This document shows positions 1-12,560 of a stretch of DNA of 64,000 bases, one piece after another. The stretch is from Davidsoniella eucalypti (Eukaryota; Ascomycota; Sordariomycetes; Microascales; Ceratocystidaceae), in the NCBI GenBank assembly GCA_004009845.1, contig RMBW01000002.1, positions 682,001 through 746,000 of the forward strand, given 5' to 3'. A program made the position numbers and the translations under genes. Position 1 is the stretch's first letter, and each line of letters begins with the position of its first letter. The notes under the pieces are model-generated. The model saw nothing but the letters and a program-made list of their open reading frames with translations, was not told the origin of the DNA and did not search any database.

Positions 1-672
1 AACAAAGCACTGAATGGCTAAGCAAGCCTAAGTAAGCTAACAAGGTAGCCGCCAGGAAGCACATAGAAGCGGCGAGAACTGGCTAGAGTTTCTACGGCGT
101 TACTCAGCCTGGTCTGCCCCGCGGTACATGAAAAATACTTATAGTAGCACATGTTTCTGGCGGCATCGAGTGTACTCTTCATGTACTGACTAGTAACACA
201 GAAATTTTGGCTGAATTGGTGTGACGGACCCTGCGCTAACCCTGATAGGAGGGTTAGTACTAGAATGAACCCTTGTACTAGGGTTGCACAATGCGACCGA
301 TGACGACCGTCAAAGTGGGGCCAGACTTTGGCTCCTCTCTCTCAAAGCGGCGACGCTTAGTTGAGGCCAAGCTTTATCGGTTTATTGGCGAGGCCATTTC
401 TTGCTTATTGTCTTGTCTTCTATCTTTAGTTCGGTATATGACCGATTTGAATTCATGGTTACGTCCTGAATTCTTGCGACTTCGAGTTTGGCGGTTTTTT
501 TTTTGTACCAAATCGCACTCTTGACTATCTTCTGTCCTCTCTTTCTAAGCCTCGACACCAGGCGTCCCTTGTCTGTTTATCTGCCCGTCTGCCTGATCTA
601 CAAACTCACCTTGGACCGATTGATTGCTGCTTTAAACTTGTATTGCGCATTCCGTGCGACTCGAGCGCCGCT
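1..672. other. 5' flank and probable promoter of the ESCRT-III gene
   Basis: No coding region is supportable here. The stretch ends in a pyrimidine-rich leader (about 505-600) just before the ATG at 673, as is usual for fungal promoters. Around 234-285 there are several TAACCC/GGGTT words in both orientations. The small open frames at 291-524 and 488-685 have no coding character and overlap each other in different frames. Confidence 0.5.
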
Positions 673-1509
673 ATGGAAACGATAAAGTCGCTGTTCATGA
701 AGCCCGATCCGCAGGCCGAGGTACGTGCCTCTCGACCCCTTCGTCTCTTATATCGCCGACCCTATATCCGTTGCGTTCTCATCTGACTCGCTTTCCGTGT
801 GCCACCTCATTAGATGCGCAAATGGTCTCTTGCCCTCCGTGCGCAAACCCGCGCTCTAGATCGTACCATAGCCACGTCGAACCAGGCGCAAGTCAAGGCC
901 AAGAACCTGATCATACAGGCCGACCGACGAGCACGTCGCGAGCCATCACGAGCAGCCCAAGCAGCAAAAGAAGCCCGCGAGATGGCTCGTGAGATTGTGC
1001 GCATCCGCCGCGACATTGACCGTACTATCACTATCAAAGCTCAGGTCAACTCAACCCTACTCAAAGTCCAGGAGGCCCAGGCCATGCGAAAGGTCGGCGA
1101 GAGCATGCGTGTTGGCGCCACTGTTATGCGCCAGATGGGCGTGCTGGCGAAGCTACCCGAGACCCGTGCCGACGCTATGAAGTTCATGATGGAGTTCGAC
1201 AAGAACGCCGTGGCTACCGAGATGGCCGACGATATCATGGACGATGTGCTGGACGATACCTTGGGCGACGATGTTGGCGAGGATATCGGCATTGGGGAAA
1301 GCGAGGTCGACAAGGTTCTGGCTGAGGTGCTACGGGCTAGTGGAGCTCCGGTGGTGGCTAAGAACCCATTGAAGAATGTCGGCCCAACGCCGGATTCTAT
1401 GCCGGCTGTTCCGTCTACGGCGGCCGCTGCCGTGGAGGATGAAGAGGACGAGGATAACGAGGCCATCATGGACCAGATGCGCAACCGGCTGGAAGCTTTG
1501 AGGGGCTGA
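673..1509 (+). CDS. VPS24: ESCRT-III subunit, Vps24/CHMP3-like (Snf7 family)
   Basis: Two exons, 673-720 and 814-1509, give 247 residues. The 93-nt intron (721-813) has donor GTACGT, branch CTGAC at 783-787 and acceptor TAG, and it contains in-frame stops. The ATG at 673 was chosen because exon 1 supplies the N-terminal segment METIKSLFMKPDPQAE, matching the start typical of Vps24 proteins. Residues 17-130 are the basic helical Snf7 core. Residues 150-190 are acidic, and the tail (about 224-247) is acidic followed by a MIM1-like end, NRLEALR, which in this family binds the MIT domain of Vps4. ESCRT-III subunits polymerise on endosomes and bud vesicles into multivesicular bodies. The middle part (MMEF at 141-144 and the Asp-rich run after it) is somewhat CHMP2-like, so assignment to Vps24 rather than Vps2/Did4 is likely but not certain. 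It stands alone beside the gene desert. Confidence 0.85.
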
Positions 1510-4500
1510 AACAGCAAACAAGAGGTGTTTCTTCTTGTTCTCTGAGAGAATCTGTATTACGACCTGCTTTCTGGCTGGAAATTAGTCTGGCTTGTTTGAC
1601 TTGGAGTCTGGACTCTTATTTGCTTGTTTGTGCTGTCGGTGCTATGGCGTTTTTGTTTATTGCTTCCTTTTTTGTCCTATTTGCTCCTCTGTTATCACAC
1701 GTTTCCAACTTGCCAGTTTTGTTTTCGTTCTTGCTGACTTTTGATTTTGATATCCCTTGTCATAACGATAGTATGTAGTAGTATATACTACATAAATCTA
1801 TACCTACCTTCCATATATAAAAAAAGCATCACGACACAAGCACAGACACATACGATTACTCATACCTGCTGTTGGTCTACAGAATATAGTATAGTGCTTC
1901 CTATCATCGGACCCTCGATATGGCGTAATAATATTTGGTATTAGATAGTTGCGGAAGCGCCGCTTTAAGCTGGGCGGTTTCGGAGACTTCGATAACAAGT
2001 ATTATTGTATGTGTAATGTCTTCGTATTTGTATATGTATTCATATGTGTATGCCTGTATACCCCCCCTTGCCTACGGCTCACACCGACTATTCAAGGATT
2101 ATCTAGTGCTTGTTAGAACTTACTAGCCTAGCTGTCATAGAGAAGAAGTCTCCTACAGAGTATCTAAGATATCGGGTGGTACAATACACGATATAGTACG
2201 TATCAAAGGTTGATCGACGGAGTCTAGACTGAATAGCTCTGCTATTGTGCTATTGATATTACCCTATATACTTGCTGCTAGGCCGCTTCATTTGGCCCAC
2301 CAGAGTGCAGCCTGTCTCACCTTCTTTGTCTCGAGAGCTCGCCACGTCATACGGGGAGGAAAGGAAGCTGAAGGGCGAAGGGGTGTAATAATAGATATCA
2401 AATCGGCACTTCTTAGTTGCTTGCTTAATCTATATGTGAGCACACTCTTTCCACACTTTGATTTTTTTGGGGGGTACACGCCACAGCCATGATGAGCTGG
2501 ACAACAACAAAGAGAAGCCGGTGCGTATGTGTCTTGTGCCTTTGCTCTAGCGTGTTCTGCGTGTGGCCTTGTTTGTAGCGTTCTAGACGGAGGGATTGGT
2601 CTGGTATTTGCTGGCAAAGTAGATGGCTTGTTGCTTTGGTACTTTTTGCATTTACCGTCCAAGTACAAGTACATAAACGCTCGATTTCTATCTCTCAATG
2701 TCATGTACTTGGTGACAAGTGTCTGTTATAGGTCGGTGTTTTGGTACGGGGCTTGTGTTTACTACTCCAGCAAGCAGATCTTTCGTCTAAGGGGAAGCCG
2801 TCAGAGAAGCCAGCTCACAATGCACAATATATACAACCGACGTAAGAGGCTGCTTCCAGTTAGCACTTGGTAGTGAGTCGGCAGTGGCGGCTATACCACA
2901 ATATAGCTGTAGAGCATAGAGCGTCCTAGCAAAGGCAGTTATAGGTTAGGAAATATAGCTTTAGCGGACTAGCTTGGTCGGTGAGGAGGGAAGATAAGAT
3001 ACACAAACGAGACAATTTTCTGTCTTGGATACTACAAAAAAAAACGGACTGGCTCGGCGTCCAATACTGTAATGCTTGTACCTAGGGCAGTCTAATGTGG
3101 TTATGCCGTCATAGACAAACTGTAATAGTATAGCAGGGCAATATAGTACCAGAAGTAAGAGGGGCGTGTACATCTGAGCAAACGTCAAAGTACTATTTGT
3201 CTGCCTAGGAGTAGAGGAGAAGTCGTGAAGCCTAGCATGACAGCCAACAAACTAGTAGCAGTTGCAGTATTGGATTAGGTGCTTATGATTCTCCATAGTT
3301 GGGCCATCATGATGTAGAGAGTTCTGGTCTTGTAGGGATGGATGGGCTTTAGTGTCTATTTATGTATATTCAAGCCTCCACCAATAGCTTCCTAGGCCAT
3401 GTCCACGGCGTTACAACGCTACCGTACGGACAAGCAGATAAAATGAAGCACATACGTAGGGGGGGGAAGAAAAAGTGAAAAAACACTAGTAGAGTCATCG
3501 TGATGAGACAACGGAAGGATGAAAATATGGTAGTTCTATTTTCCTTGTCGCTACGGGAACTCGAAGCCCGTGAAATCGAGTTGGATGTCTATTTTCACGG
3601 AATGAATACTGATCAGCTTCATCTATTGTATGTTGCCAGTCGTGCAAGTACTATATATGGCTTACATTGTTATGTAAATGATATTTTGGCGGTGAATACG
3701 ACCATCATATCAGCAGCGCAATATATAGTAAAGATGATTAAATTTGATAGTTATATACACAACTATGGTACTGCATACTATATACGTACATTATATATAT
3801 TCCTGTATTGTATATTGCATGTCTCTAGATTTGGCAGCTGTATACACTACCTATCTGGCAATGGCAGTTATTACCAGGCAGAAAATATTTATAATGGTCA
3901 TAATATATAATGATAATGATACATGCCTGACCGCCAGTCCTGAGAGGCAAAAATATGCACTAGCAGATAATAAATAGCGGTAATAATACACAGCATTACT
4001 ATTAACGGGCCAGGCTGCGTTTGTGTCTTCTTTTCCAAGTGACAAAGAACGGCTGGAAGACATGAGAGAGCCAGACCGCTGATCTTTGGGCCAGACTGCT
4101 TTGCTTAGAAAGCTACTAAAACAGGGATTGAAAGGTGGTATTTGCCTTCTTGGATACTTCTTCTCGGTTTGCTTGCATATTCGGTGCTTTCCGTCTGCAC
4201 CGCAACTCTAGTCTGCCTCTACGACTATGATTTGACACGGTTGCATATAAGTACAGATGTATATGTATGTATATGTATGATCTGTTGCAGCCGAGTTGGA
4301 CCAGGGGTGAGTGTAAGGTAGTCAAGCAAGGCAGTACTACAGTTGGTATCATTAGCAAGCGATCACCGGGCTAAAGAATACTCTTTTAGTGTTGGGCCGG
4401 CGTGCTTATGGCCTATCTTAAAGGCCAGCTCCTGGATTGAGGGGGTGATGGCAAGCCTAGAACTCGACGATCGAGTTCGCTGGCCCAGTAGTAGGCTAAC

Positions 4501-4888
4501 TGCATGAAACCAACAAATAAAAAATATAAATAAAAACAAGCAGCGGAAAATAAAAGATAAACAAGGCTTGAAGGTCTTTTAGGGCGGTGAATTCAAGAAG
4601 ATCACTTGGTTAGGCTTACAATGGCAGCTGCTACTGTTCTTTTCCCTCATCAAGCGAAGAAAATTTGAGTTCACAGATATACAAGTAACATAATTTCCAT
4701 TTTCTTTTTAACTTGGGCCGCAAAAATAAGAATAAAATAGAGGGGAAGCTCTAATGAAGAAACACACAAAGTACAAAAATTTCCCAGGTCTTCATCAATC
4801 CTTGACAAAATAGAGGGGTTGTTGTTATTGCTCTTTTTCTCTGCCTAGGCCAAGCAAAAATCCAATCTATGACATCACTGAGGGGTGT
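1510..4888. other. Gene-poor A/T-rich interval
   Basis: The first about 250 bases are the probable 3' untranslated region of the ESCRT-III gene. Beyond that I see only A/T-rich sequence with TATA/TATG microsatellites (for example about 4256-4282) and short accidental frames. The 136-codon frame at 3500-3910 is rich in Ile, Tyr and Asn from A/T bias and has no motif I recognise. Confidence 0.6.
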
Positions 4889-4970
4889 TTTCTTTTTTTC
4901 TTTTTTTTTCTTTTTTTTTCTTTTTTTTTCTTTTTTTTTCTTTTTTTTTCTTTTTTCTTCTTTTTTTTTC
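4889..4970. repeat. T9C decamer array (polypyrimidine minisatellite)
   Basis: From 4901 the sequence repeats nine T plus one C with exact 10-bp period for five units (4901-4950). One imperfect unit (4951-4960) and another perfect one (4961-4970) follow, preceded by a related T-rich run. On the minus strand this is A9G, that is, A-tracts in phase with the DNA helix. Confidence 0.95.
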
Positions 4971-7900
4971 TAATATATTTTCTTTCCTATATTTCATGAT
5001 CCTCACAGGATGAATCAGAGAAACTAGAATTGTCAGCCTATCAAGGCCAAGGCATTCCATCTGTTGGTACCACATGTAGGCAATAAAAAAAAATAAGTAG
5101 AGTGAGGCGTGGCTGCCTAGAAAACGTTGAAAGACATCGCCGTCACTGCTGTCATATATCCATCTCTCTATACCTCATGATAACATGATATCTGGATTTC
5201 CTTAGGCCTTAGTCATCTCTACTCTTCTAGGCTCTCACGTTTCCCTAACCATACATGTATTGCTCTCTCTCTCTTTTTTCTTTCTGCACAGCCAGCCAAC
5301 CTTCCTGTCAGTTCGCCTAAAATCATGAGCCACATAAAATCGAGCCAATCCGATGACCGGAGAACTCGATTATAGCTGTATATTATCTGTATGTTTCCGG
5401 TATATTCCTGCTGTAGTCCGGTGAGTTAGAAAGAGCAAAGAATGTAACATGAGAGGAATGGAGGGTTTTCTAATTGGCCCGACTTTCTATGTCCTTCGTT
5501 TTGTGCCGCTATCTCGCCGACTTGCTTGGAAATAATCATTGGAAACGCCTTGTAGTACCGCAGAGATGGAAACGCGGAGGCCCAAACGGGACGCAGGCTT
5601 TTCGTTCTCATGGTTTATATTTTCTTTCTGTGATAATATATAATGGATTGTGTAGCGAGCCCATGCACACTCCCCTCCTTTGAAAATGATTCTCGTTTTT
5701 TTTTAGCTCTACTCGGTTCCCTTTGGTGTCAGAGGAAAGCAGCATTGCAACGTGATACGATAGTATTTGACTCATCGGTGGCAGTTCTGGTGTTTTTGTC
5801 TTTGCTTTGTAGCCATTGTTCTTTTCCTGCTCTGACAATACGTCGTCATGGCTAGCCAAGATATCAATTTATAATCAAAGCTGGCAATCCTCAGACCTTG
5901 AATACGGTGTCTTTGGCATTGTGTAGCAGATTCTCCTTGTCTAGCATCACGTTGTGTCAGGCTAATATTCGTAGATGCCCAAGTTCCACGGCACACGATA
6001 TAAGTACTGTCTGCCTATCTAAAGCTTGCCTATTTTTATATCTTTTTCTTTTTATCTTGTTTGATAGACTGGATTGCCTTTTTGGGAAACTGGAAGCGTT
6101 TTCTGTAGCGTTGGCTTGTCTCTGAATACAACTCTCGTCCCATAGCACTGCAAAAAAGAATAACCCCGATTTTTTAGGCTTATCTCGCCGTCTTTTGGCT
6201 AGACGGCGCTTAAGCAGACACGGCACACATCGATAAGCCCTTTTTATTCAGCTTGTAACAGCAGGCCAGGCTTTTAGAACTGGTCCTTTTTTTGGTTGTG
6301 AGTATTTGTACAGACATGGACAGTTAAATCTTCTTTGTCATCTACCCCTCCATTGGGTTCTGTTCTCTCGCTGTCTCCCAAGCTCTTTTTTTTTCTTTAT
6401 TTCGTCATAGAAAATGAAGGCGGGGGCGGGGCTATTCATCAACTTTTACAAAGAGAAAAAGGAAAAAAAAAAAAGAGTAGCCTAGAAACGGCAGATAATC
6501 AAGGGAATATTTCATCTTCCCCTCAGAAGGACCGCTCAAGACGAATAAAAAATAAGAATAATAAAATAAAACAACCTCATGGCCTCGTCTCGGCCCTCTT
6601 CCATCCTTGATGTTGTGCTGTGCTGGTTCTAGTGCGTGGATTTGTTGGCTTTGCTGGCGCTCGCTTAAACCGCCCGGCTCTCTTCTTTTTTTTTTCCCTT
6701 CTGATTTAGTTACTCCTTGCGATATTCCTGTGAACTTGTTTTGTATTCTGCCTATTTGCTTGTGCTTATAGTGCTACTTGTACCGTTGTACCACGGATTC
6801 TAGTGGATAGCGAAGCCTCTAGGCTCCTTTCCGGAGGAGCACGGAATTTATTCTAATACATACCCGGTGTTCATGCTTAAATTTCTTCTCTTTATTTATC
6901 TTGCTACTGATAGCTGCAGAGCTTGCATAAGACGGAACCGCTGTGCAGGTTGACTTTCCTCTCTTTCTTTTATTCACAGCCAGCAAGCTCCGTTTGGCCA
7001 TCCTTCCGGTCATATCAGTCAGTGGCCTTTACCGAACATTGCTATACATTACACATACATTACACATACAGATGATACATATGTAAGCTGTATCTGTATA
7101 TGTATTGTCTCACCGCTTTTCATCCGCTGGCTGTACTGCTGACTTGCCTCGTTGATTTACTTTCTATTTTCAATTTTGGCCCATGAAAATCACCAAAGGA
7201 GCCGGTCTTATGACTGCCGCTGTGCTTTGCTTGTACTATTTTGTTCCGTCCATCCCACGAATGGAGGTAGTATATGTAGTAGTCGTAGAACATGAAATAA
7301 ATACACAAAAATGCCAAAAATCGGTTCTATTCTTATCGCAGTACTAGCTAGACTTGCTTACATATACAGCAGATCAGAATAGCTTCCCATTAGTCCACCC
7401 ATTCACATTCCTTTCCTTCTCTATCTTCCTGCAAAGGGTTAAATTGTAATCTGGCAACTGTACGAGCCCCAACAAAAGGCGCAACGTTTCTTTTCTTATA
7501 TAGATAGACGGCTAATTATGGCACTTCTTTTGGGGGCGAATATTCGAGGCCATCTTGCGACCTGGACAATAACTTACAAGATATTCCACACGGTGGTCTT
7601 TGATTTCTACTTTTAGACAGTGTCTATCTTGTATTTTTTGCTCGACAAAATACAAGAAGGTGTAAAGCTTTTGAAGGCGGTTGGTCAGAGAGCCGAGACG
7701 ATCACTTTACTATCACTTTCCCAGTGGCCATTTGACAAGCCCAACAAGAGATCAGTGCTCTCTTTTCAAGCGTTAAATAGGCTGGCGGGTAACAAAGGAA
7801 TCACCTGTTCGGCTCAGCTTGACGGTAAATCTTCTTGTCTATCTACAGCCATTATTGTAAACTGTCATTTGATACTATTGAAAGTCACTACAACACACGC

Positions 7901-9321
7901 CTCGGCGATATTTTCAAAGCTCGGATACAATACTCGGACTAGATGCATTGGATTCTCAGAATCAGAACCACTAAACACATGTGATGCCATGTCTCTGTTC
8001 TTGCTATCAAATTTGCTTCCAGGTCGATAGAGAAGGTGCAAGTACAGACTCGGTCGCCATACCTGAAACTAATCAAGTAAGTAGCCCACGTTTTCTGCTT
8101 ATCGAAATGGCAGGTGCGGGGAAGTACGGAGGAAGAAAAGGCTATCTAGAAGATGCAAAAAAAGACACATGGAAGAAGACCCACCTGCCGAAATATCACA
8201 GCAACACAACAAAAGTGCAGTTACTTTATTAGCAGGGCCGTCAGACCCGATGACATCATAGTTGTCGACGGATATATTTTAGGATAAATATATCGAATGC
8301 TATCGAGTACGAAGAACGCAAATCACAGCCCGGTTCGAGATCCAACGTCAACACCAACATTAATCAAGTTTGAGAACCAATAGGAAAAAGACGGGCAGCA
8401 CGGCGTCTATCGTTTATTGTGACATCCATCATCAACAGCCTCTTTTTTTTTCTATTATTTCCCCATTAGGACCAGCGTTTTCATTCATATACTGCATTTA
8501 CAGAAACGCAGAGTCGCCCTCGTGGTTCTTCGTCTCGTTCCTTTCCTTCCTTTACTTTTCAGGCTCGATTCTGATTTGAGATATCGAAAGATTAGGCGCG
8601 CTGCACACAAAGCGAATGGTGTGAATCGCCAGCCAGCACATGATCCTTCTTTCCGGCACTGCCCAGAATCAGGCTGTCCTTTCTTCAAGCAAGCCCCATA
8701 TTCGTCTTCGGCCACTTTTCTGCTCGATTAATCCTGACGGAAAACACAGTCGGGTGTATCTTCTACAATACAGAGCCGAGTCCATATGGCTAGTTGCTCG
8801 CGTGTGCAGGACTCGATTGTGTACGTAGAGTGACAGCGACATCGACATCGACAACGACAGCTACTTCCGCTGTCTCTACCCCAATTTGACCAATCAAGAG
8901 CCCGTCTCAGTCTTTATGGGAGGAGTCGACAATGGACCAGCGGTAGCAACCTAGCGGACATAATGACACCAATGACAATAACTTGCCGTGAGGCGTGCCG
9001 ACAGCAACCTAATGACTGATCTACAATTACTGTTGTAGTCACCGTGTTTATCCAATGAGTCGAATCGACCGGTCTGGCTGGCTGTAGGCAGAAGCGGAAC
9101 GTCTGGATAGAAAATTCCAGGACAGGATAAGCTAGAATATCGGTGTAGCGGTCAAATGCAGAATGGAGGGCTACTGTAGTTTCAAAGCCTTTTTTTTTCT
9201 CCCCGTAGGCGAGAAAACGCAACCATAGAATTAGGCAGTTCGAGTAGCGAGGTTCAGATGTGAAGATAATCAATCATACTGATATAATGGACCTAATTCT
9301 AGATGTTTCAATCTCCAGACG
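4971..9321. other. Gene-poor interval with microsatellites
   Basis: No gene is supportable. Visible structure is limited to homopolymer A/T runs, a CT-rich tract near 5265-5282, an 11-bp tandem duplication at 7046-7067, and CGACAT-type repeats around 8836-8866. The 136-codon frame at 7620-8030 starts at a non-ATG codon and resembles nothing I know. Confidence 0.6.
7046..7067. repeat. Tandem 11-bp duplication (acattacacat)
   Basis: Two perfect adjacent copies, 7046-7056 and 7057-7067, lie inside a CA/TA-rich stretch. No function is evident. Confidence 0.9.
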
Positions 9322-9410
9322 CCCCCTCCATCACGTCCATTCTGGGCTATCCGAGTACCTTATGGAGGGGTCGGTATTGTTATACCGTCGTCTAGAGCCT
9401 TCGGGGGCTT
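9322..9410. other. Cluster of three potential stem-loops
   Basis: CCCCTCCAT (9323-9331) is perfectly complementary to ATGGAGGGG (9362-9370). It is followed at once by CGGTAT-TGTT-ATACCG (9372-9387) and then by AGCC-TTCGGG-GGCT (9396-9409). Three helices in under 90 bases could form a compact RNA or could be chance. There is no protein-coding explanation, and no known ncRNA family is recognised. Confidence 0.35.
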
Positions 9411-12400
9411 ACAGAGACGCACAGCAATAATAGTGCCATATAGCTATCTCCAAATGTTCGGCCGCCTTGATCTTCGCTTTGTTTTTGCCTCTCCGGTCAT
9501 CTAGCCAGAAGAAAGAGTAGGCTTGACTAATAATCGATCACCTGAGAAAATAAGTCATCATTCAGCTAGGCAAACTCTCGCCTTTCCGGACTATATGCAA
9601 TTCGGGTGTTATCGGTGAACGAGAACAGAAAGCTGGTCGGGCATGTCGTGCTCTCGACGTATCGATGACACGGAAATAGGCGGGACGAAGGGCCTGCAGT
9701 GACATTACCGCCTCTTTGGCATGCATGAGAAGTGACATGTATGCAGACACTCCGAAAAAAAGCACTCAGGCAACGAGGAACGAGGAACAGTTGCATGCAT
9801 ATGTGCGTATGCAGGTGTCATTCCTACTGTTAAGCACCAATACAGAGGCATATCACATAGAGCATAGGGCACAAAATGCAAAATATAGAATGTATTCTAC
9901 AGGTCAGATCCTGCTCTTTGGCATACGTGTATCTGTCGTCGGCCAGTCTTGAAGTCATAGAAAACGCCGGAGTCTGACTAAACAGCTTCAATCAGTTAGT
10001 ATATCATGATTGTATGATTCAGTTGTATCTTAATCATGAGACGTGATCACCAATTGTGAGCTCTGGTAACGCACGACGGAGGAAACATTAGCTTGCGTTT
10101 CTTCTATACAGAAAGTAAAGGTCGTCGCTGGTTGAGAGGGGGATAGGTGGTCAAGTCACACAGAAAATGCTTAGCCATGTTTCTTCTGAGTAGCCAAAGA
10201 CAGAAGCTACTTCCATCTCAAGAGATTCAGTCTTGCCAAGCCACAGGGATCACATAGAGCCCTTGAGCCATCTAAGCCACGCTGCAAAATATGAAGGAGA
10301 AAGATCATAAAAAAGCCAGCTAGGTAGAACAAGCCTTGCCCCTCGTCTTCTCAAACAAAAAAACAAAATTAATAATAATAACATCGTATTTTTAAGTCTG
10401 TATTCCCCCACGCTCATTAATCTATAGCAGTCACCTTCCTAGCTATTCTTCCTGGAAACCCTTGATTTCTGATAAACGACACCCTGTAAAGAAAAATTAC
10501 ACCATAGCAGCTCGTCCGCACGGCGTCCCAAAGCTTTGGGCTGGTAAATGAGCAAGCAAAGCCTGGCCGGGGAAGGGGGGAGGGAGGGGGATTTGAAGAC
10601 TTGGGACTCGATGAACTTGAAGACTCGAAACTGAAAGAAACTCGGACTCGATGATTAGCAACCAGAGGTAGCTGCCATATGCAACTTGGCTTTGTCTTAC
10701 TTACCTAACTAGTCCTTTCGTTGCTTTTTCTTTTCCAGCTTTGACGTTCTTAGCTAAACGTTTTCGACTGGTGTGACTCGGCGTCTAAGCAACTACGACG
10801 TTTAGGAAACTAGTAAACAAACACGAGAAAGGACTTGCTTCATCACTGGAAACTGCCAACGCGTTCAAACCTCACTGGCAATTTTAAGTGCTTTTCATAT
10901 TCCTTTTTCACTCATTCACAAACAAAGACACAAGAGGTTTGAGGCCCGGTTTAGCTGCTTGTCGAAAGCTAAAAGTCAAAGAGTAGCAACTCAATTGGCA
11001 ATGAGATACTTACCTCCCACGTTGTTTTTTTTATCCGAAACGCGCTAACGGAAATTCCCTTTTCTTTGTTATTTCATCAGAGCAATGGGGTCAAAATCAC
11101 ATAACCCTAATCTATTAACCCATCACCAGCCCTTTTTTACATGTGAATATCCTACCCGCCACCTACCCGGCCTCGAGCTAGTTCCCTTAGTTTGTGACAA
11201 GATAGTCTAGGTTCTAGGGTTCCGGGGAAGAACATCAAGTCTACATAGTACAATCTCATAGAGACTATCCGACACTAGAAGCTCGCTAGAATCCTCTTTG
11301 TGCTTATACGACTACATCTATACTAAGTATTTAGTGGGCTATCACGGCGATATGGTCGTTTTGGGACACTCTAGCCAGGTTTAACAGAGAACTCTACAGA
11401 AGACGGTCCGTTTTGCGTCGTATATTTCTCTCTTCCTTTATATGAGCCTTGTAGGGTCGGCCAATTTCGCTGCTTCTATTTGTTTTTTTCATGCCTTTCC
11501 TCTTCCGATCTTGACCCAGCGGCAGTTAATAAAGAGGAGAAAAGATAATTAAAAAATAATAGGGCGGGTGATAGCGTAACATTACCGCTAAAAGTTGAGT
11601 CGGCGCCCACAATACGAGGTTTTTTTTTCTCTTTCCAGTATGGAAGAACTTTGCAGCATATGAAGATGGAGAAGCAACAACTCTTCTTGTTCCTCATTGT
11701 AACTCGGCGACTTTTTCTTCGATCCGAGTAATTTCTATACGGTCCGGCTACCATACAATAAACCGGACATCTAATTTATGCCGTAGTTTTTTTGTTACAG
11801 ACAAAAAGTACCTGCATTTTGACGGATCTACTCTCTATTTTTTTTGGGTCTTCTTCCCCGTAGTTTGCTTGCGCCTTCTGACATTCTTTATTTCTTTCTT
11901 AACCACTTACGTATACTCTATAATACAGTGTTATATGCCTCTTGTTTTTTTTTTTGCTTGCTTGACCTAATCAGCAATGTAAAACCCTGTAAATTAGACG
12001 GTCTAGTTTAGCATGCGTGGCTTTGTCTGGCGGCACGGTAAATAATTAAGATTAAGAAATCAGTAGACAGTAACGAAAAGAAAAGAAAGAAAAAAAAAAA
12101 GGTCCAGCTATAAAGTTGCTTTGTTCTTGTTATCCCCCTCCCGAGATCCTTCCGTTGCTGTCTTTCTTTTTTGACTGGCACCAGTCAAGTCAAGACACAA
12201 TGAACTTGAACTTTGTCGACAAGAGCACAGATCCCGTGCTTAGCCAACACGATAAGAAGGCAGACTAGTTCTAATAGTAATAGTGGCAGTACTGTACTAG
12301 TTCCATGTACTGTTCCCCCCAAGTCCTTTCTCTTTAGTCAAAATGCCAGTGCTAGACCGCCCAGTCAAGGCGCATAAACCTCCAAAGGGTCTAAGCTTTG

Positions 12401-12440
12401 GATCTTCTTCTTGATTTCACCTTCACCCCCGAAAGACGCC
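9411..12440. other. Gene-poor interval
   Basis: No gene is supportable. The interval includes a perfect TAACCCTAA word at 11102-11110 and several long A/T runs. All frames are frequently stopped. Confidence 0.6.
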
Positions 12441-12560
12441 ATGTCCTGTGTATTCTGTCGTCATTTGGGCCGACAAGTCGTGCCAAACGCTCCAAAACGC
12501 TGTCTATTCTGCCGGGCTTATGATTTTCTGGCGTTGTCCATAGAGCTTATATGGATATGA
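12441..12560 (+). CDS. Possible microprotein with two CxxC pairs
   Basis: A 39-codon ATG frame follows a pyrimidine-rich stretch (about 12408-12436) that resembles a fungal leader. The product begins MSCVFCRH and repeats the pattern as CLFCR at residues 21-25, so two CxxC pairs lie about 18 residues apart, a spacing compatible with one zinc site. The C-terminal third is hydrophobic. No family is recognised, the frame is very short, and nothing beside it extends it convincingly by splicing. It may be a gene remnant or chance. Confidence 0.2.
   Translation: MSCVFCRHLGRQVVPNAPKRCLFCRAYDFLALSIELIWI

Noticed and set aside
11000..11012. ATACTTACCT, as at the 5' end of U1 snRNA
   Set aside because: The next bases do not follow U1, and no Sm site or stem-loop arrangement is evident nearby.
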